64,000 nucleotides of DNA, from the NCBI RefSeq assembly GCF_002211365.1, contig NZ_LOKZ01000015.1, positions 1 to 64,000 on the forward strand, written 5' to 3'. A program made the position numbers and the translations under genes. The notes under the pieces are model-generated. The model saw nothing but the letters and a program-made list of their open reading frames with translations, ran no database searches and was not told where the DNA came from. This document shows, piece after piece, positions 61,774 to 64,000 of this stretch. The first letter of the stretch is position 1. The number at the start of each line of letters is the position of its first letter. The DNA is from Rhizobium sp. R711. GTDB taxonomy: Bacteria > Pseudomonadota > Alphaproteobacteria > Rhizobiales > Rhizobiaceae.

Positions 61774-62286
61774 TCAGGCCGTCTTTCGGACGCCGATAAA
61801 GGCGAAGGCTGCGAGGACGAGGCTTGTGATGACGTTCCAGCCGGCGAAGGACAGGCCGAGGACACGCAGCGCTGCGTCGGTGCAGGACGGCCCCTTGATG
61901 CTGTTCAATTCGCTCAGCAGGTCGCCGGCATTTTGCGTCATGCTGCCAGCTGTTGTGGAGCAGGTGGCTGGCCCTTCCCAGAAATGCCACTCGACACCGG
62001 CATGATAGACGCCCATGCCGGCGCCAACGACCATCAGGATGCCGGCGGCGAGCAGAAATGCACGGCCTATCCAGTTGGGAAGGCCGACTGCGGAAGCAAC
62101 CGCGCCGAGGATCGCGATCGGAATGCCATAGTAATAGGGCTGGCGCTGCAGCAGGCAGAGCGCGCAGGGGATGTAGCCGCCAAGATACTGGAAGCCGAGT
62201 GCGGTGCCGACCACCACCGCCATGCCGAGGGCGAGCACCAGCGAATAACCGACGACCGGGCGAGCAAGGGAAAACGAGGCAGGCAT
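61774..62286 (-). CDS. DsbB-family disulfide bond formation protein
   Basis: A protein of 170 residues with four membrane helices: VVGYSLVLALGMAVVVGTAL, IPCALCLLQRQPYYYGI (first Cys pair CALC, Arg for quinone), and a periplasmic loop with the second pair (CSTTAGS, SCTDAAL). It re-oxidises a DsbA-like partner to ubiquinone. GGAG precedes the ATG at 62286. Same strand as YqaA upstream (23 bases). Confidence 0.9.
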   Translation of the reverse strand: MPASFSLARPVVGYSLVLALGMAVVVGTALGFQYLGGYIPCALCLLQRQPYYYGIPIAILGAVASAVGLPNWIGRAFLLAAGILMVVGAGMGVYHAGVEWHFWEGPATCSTTAGSMTQNAGDLLSELNSIKGPSCTDAALRVLGLSFAGWNVITSLVLAAFAFIGVRKTA

Positions 62287-62308
62287 GAACGGACTCCGCG
62301 CAAATGGC

Positions 62309-62905
62309 TCAGTGGGCAAGTAGTTTATAGGCAATCCCGAGGGCGATGGCGACGGCGGCAACAATGCCCGCTATCTGTCCGAGACGGTTTTCGATGAAAT
62401 GGCGGATCGACTCGCCGTAACGGCGCAGCAGCCACGCGAGGAAGAAGAAGCGCGCGCCGCGGGCCACGATCGCCGAGATAATGAAGAAGCCGAGATTCAT
62501 GTGAATGACGCCGGCGAGGATCGTCACCACCTTGATCGGCGGCAGGTGTGCCAGGCCTGAGGTGACGAGCAGCAACAGCAGGATTTCCCACTCGTCGTGG
62601 ATATACAGCCGGAGCTGCTCGAAGGCATCGAGCTTTCCGTAGAATTCCAGAACCGGACGGGCAATCGCGTCATAGGCGTAGTAGCCGAGCATCCACCCGG
62701 CGATGCCACCGAGGACGGACGCGACCGTCGCGACCAGCGCGTAGCGGTAGGCGCGCTCCGGCTTTGCGAGCGCCATCGGCAGGTAGAGAACGTCGGCGGG
62801 AACAAGAAAGATGGAACTTTCGACGAAGGCGATAACGGCGAGCCAGACTTCGGCCGATTTCCGGCCCGCGAGAGACATGGTCCAGTCGTAGAGTCTGCGG
62901 AGCAT
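62309..62905 (-). CDS. YqaA-family (SNARE-associated/DedA-like) membrane protein
   Basis: A protein of 198 residues: KSAEVWLAVIAFVESSIFLV, PADVLYLPMALAKPERAYRY, ASVLGGIAGWMLGYYAYDAI and LAHLPPIKVVTILAGVIHMN are VTT/DedA-like blocks. About four or five helices. AAAGGA precedes the ATG. DedA relatives support membrane potential or lipid flipping; specific role unknown. Confidence 0.88.
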   Translation of the reverse strand: MLRRLYDWTMSLAGRKSAEVWLAVIAFVESSIFLVPADVLYLPMALAKPERAYRYALVATVASVLGGIAGWMLGYYAYDAIARPVLEFYGKLDAFEQLRLYIHDEWEILLLLLVTSGLAHLPPIKVVTILAGVIHMNLGFFIISAIVARGARFFFLAWLLRRYGESIRHFIENRLGQIAGIVAAVAIALGIAYKLLAH

Positions 62906-63027
62906 TCCAATCCTTTCGCGTCGAGCGCATGAGCTTTATGGGGCGTCGGTGCGGCTGTAAATGGTCGCTGTGTCGTTCGTAGGGTGACGCACCAAAAAAA
63001 TCTTCGTGATCAAGCTGAGCGCGGCGC

Positions 63028-64000
63028 TCACGAGGCGACGCTGGAAGGCTGGTCGTGCCTTTGCCGCATGACGTTCATTTCCGTTCGCTCGCGCGCCATT
63101 TCGCTGACGGCATGGCGCAAAACGGGATGCTTTGCGGTGAACATGTTGAAATCGCGCCTTTCCAGCACAAAGAACTGGCAGAAATCCACAGCGACGACGT
63201 CCGCGGTGCGGCGCCCGCCGCTGAGCAGCGCCATCTCACCGAAGAACGCACCGGGCTCCAGCCGGATCGGTCCACCGGGCAATTGCACCTCCACAGCGCC
63301 TGACGACAGGAAATACATGCCATCGCCTCGGTCGCCCTTGCGGACAACACGCTCGCCGGGCAAGGCGGATTTCGGCCGGAAGAGGAGCAGCAATTCCTCC
63401 TGAGAATCTTCGTCTACGTTGGCAAACAATGGGAAGGTTTCGATAAGTTCCTGCATCTCGAGCTGGTGCTTGCGCTCGCGCGCCTCGTTGACCGCCCGGA
63501 TCCTCTCAAGTTCGCGGCCGAGTACTTCGTGCCGGCGGCGACCGAAGTGATTGCTGAGCGCCGGCCATCTGGCGTGGACCTGGGTGTGCAGCGCTTCGGC
63601 ACCCATGCAGACAAGTGGGTTGAGGGTAATCGAAATAATGGCGGACGCCAGGATGATATCCTGCCCGTCATTCGGCAGTAGCCCGAGAGAAATGCCGAGA
63701 CTGGCAAGAATGAACGAGAATTCGCCGATCTGTGCCAGTCCGCCTGAGACAGTCAGCGCCATTCCAATCGGATAGCGGAGCATGACGACGATGAGGAAGG
63801 AGATGATGGTCTTGCCGACGATGATCAGCGCCAGCGCGCTGATCACGGCCATCGGCTGGCGCACCAGGATCGAAGGATCAAACAGCATGCCGACGGATAC
63901 GAAGAACAGCACCGAGAAGGCGTTCTGAAGCGGTAGCGAATCGGCAGCCGCCCGATGGCTGAGATTGGATTCACTCATCACGACGCCGGCGAAAAAGGCG
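63028..64000 (-). CDS. CPA2 cation:proton antiporter with cyclic-nucleotide-binding tail (cut at the window edge)
   Basis: The visible 324 residues are the C-terminal part of a Kef-type antiporter: NAFSVLFFVSVGMLFDPSIL and TVSGGLAQIGEFSFILASLG are its last helices, followed by a coiled linker (GRELERIRAVNEARERKHQL) and a cNMP-binding domain (FANVDEDSQEELLLLFRPKS, GAFFGEMALLSGGRRTADVV with the phosphate-cassette G-E and R). No TrkA-N/RCK domain is present at the C-terminus, where KefB and RosB have one. The N-terminus continues past base 64000, as AFFAGVV precedes the first visible Met. Confidence 0.87.
   Translation of the reverse strand, partial: AFFAGVVMSESNLSHRAAADSLPLQNAFSVLFFVSVGMLFDPSILVRQPMAVISALALIIVGKTIISFLIVVMLRYPIGMALTVSGGLAQIGEFSFILASLGISLGLLPNDGQDIILASAIISITLNPLVCMGAEALHTQVHARWPALSNHFGRRRHEVLGRELERIRAVNEARERKHQLEMQELIETFPLFANVDEDSQEELLLLFRPKSALPGERVVRKGDRGDGMYFLSSGAVEVQLPGGPIRLEPGAFFGEMALLSGGRRTADVVAVDFCQFFVLERRDFNMFTAKHPVLRHAVSEMARERTEMNVMRQRHDQPSSVAS

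Noticed and set aside
1..64000. CRISPR arrays, prophage, rRNA or IS elements
   Set aside because: I looked for regularly spaced repeats, terminal inverted repeats with transposase frames, phage structural genes and rRNA signatures and found none.

Overview
The window looks like ordinary chromosomal backbone of a Rhizobium-like alphaproteobacterium (Rhizobiaceae). It is GC-rich and densely coding, with short intergenic gaps. Typical markers are hemA (C4 haem pathway), the aerobic B12 genes cobS/cobT, a Porin_2-type outer-membrane porin, a CpdR-type single-domain response regulator, the lysA-lptM-argH-tlpA neighbourhood, and a rhizopine-type mocDEF gene set. I see no prophage, insertion sequence, CRISPR array or rRNA operon.

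Layout. 1-4.6 kb: end of hemA, dxr, small BON and ThuA-like genes, and a phosphoethanolamine transferase. 4.7-9.4 kb: an accessory catabolic unit, with a LacI-type regulator divergent from a di-iron desaturase-like oxygenase (MocD), a Rieske ferredoxin (MocE), a FAD reductase (MocF) and a divergent PanB-like enzyme. 9.9-11.1 kb: a tRNA-Arg(CCT) gene and, about 1 kb downstream of its 3' end, an imperfect copy of that 3' end, bracketing two small membrane ORFs (possible scar of an integrated element). 11.1-18.6 kb: an M20 amidohydrolase, a penicillin-binding carboxypeptidase, a His-rich COG0523 metallochaperone, tusA, an L,D-transpeptidase, accA and xerD with a 58-codon gene in front. 18.7-22.7 kb: aroK-aroB-CorC-type operon, DUF2938, bolA. 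22.7-28.7 kb: J-domain protein, cobS-cobT, phytase-like esterase, porin. 28.8-33.6 kb: VUT (YhhQ) queuosine-precursor transporter with a candidate preQ1-I-type riboswitch, rpmB, DUF3108, a YddG-like exporter, cupin and gloB. 33.6-44.5 kb: methyltransferase, hisC-tyrC, ChaC, plsC, YdcF, ftsEX, hpt, cpdR. 44.5-52.4 kb: the large TIGR02302 protein, lysA-lptM-argH, tlpA, then a TetR-YciI-tag unit whose tag gene is broken. 52.6-64 kb: hbd-etfA-etfB with a palindrome upstream, rhomboid protease, PduO-type adenosyltransferase, SDR, BrkB, gluQ, alkA, HNH endonuclease, dsbB, YqaA, and a CPA2 antiporter with a cyclic-nucleotide-binding tail cut by the window end.

Functional themes are cofactor metabolism (haem, B12 and its adenosylation, queuosine), amino-acid biosynthesis, envelope and cell-wall maintenance, cell division (ftsEX), electron-transfer flavoprotein metabolism and base-excision repair. 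The most unusual parts are the mocDEF/PanB-like unit, the riboswitch-like leader of the VUT transporter, the tRNA-Arg scar, the symmetric operators of the TetR unit with its decayed tag gene, and the three phased ACGT steps upstream of etfBA. All identifications are by eye from translated sequence; no database search was run.
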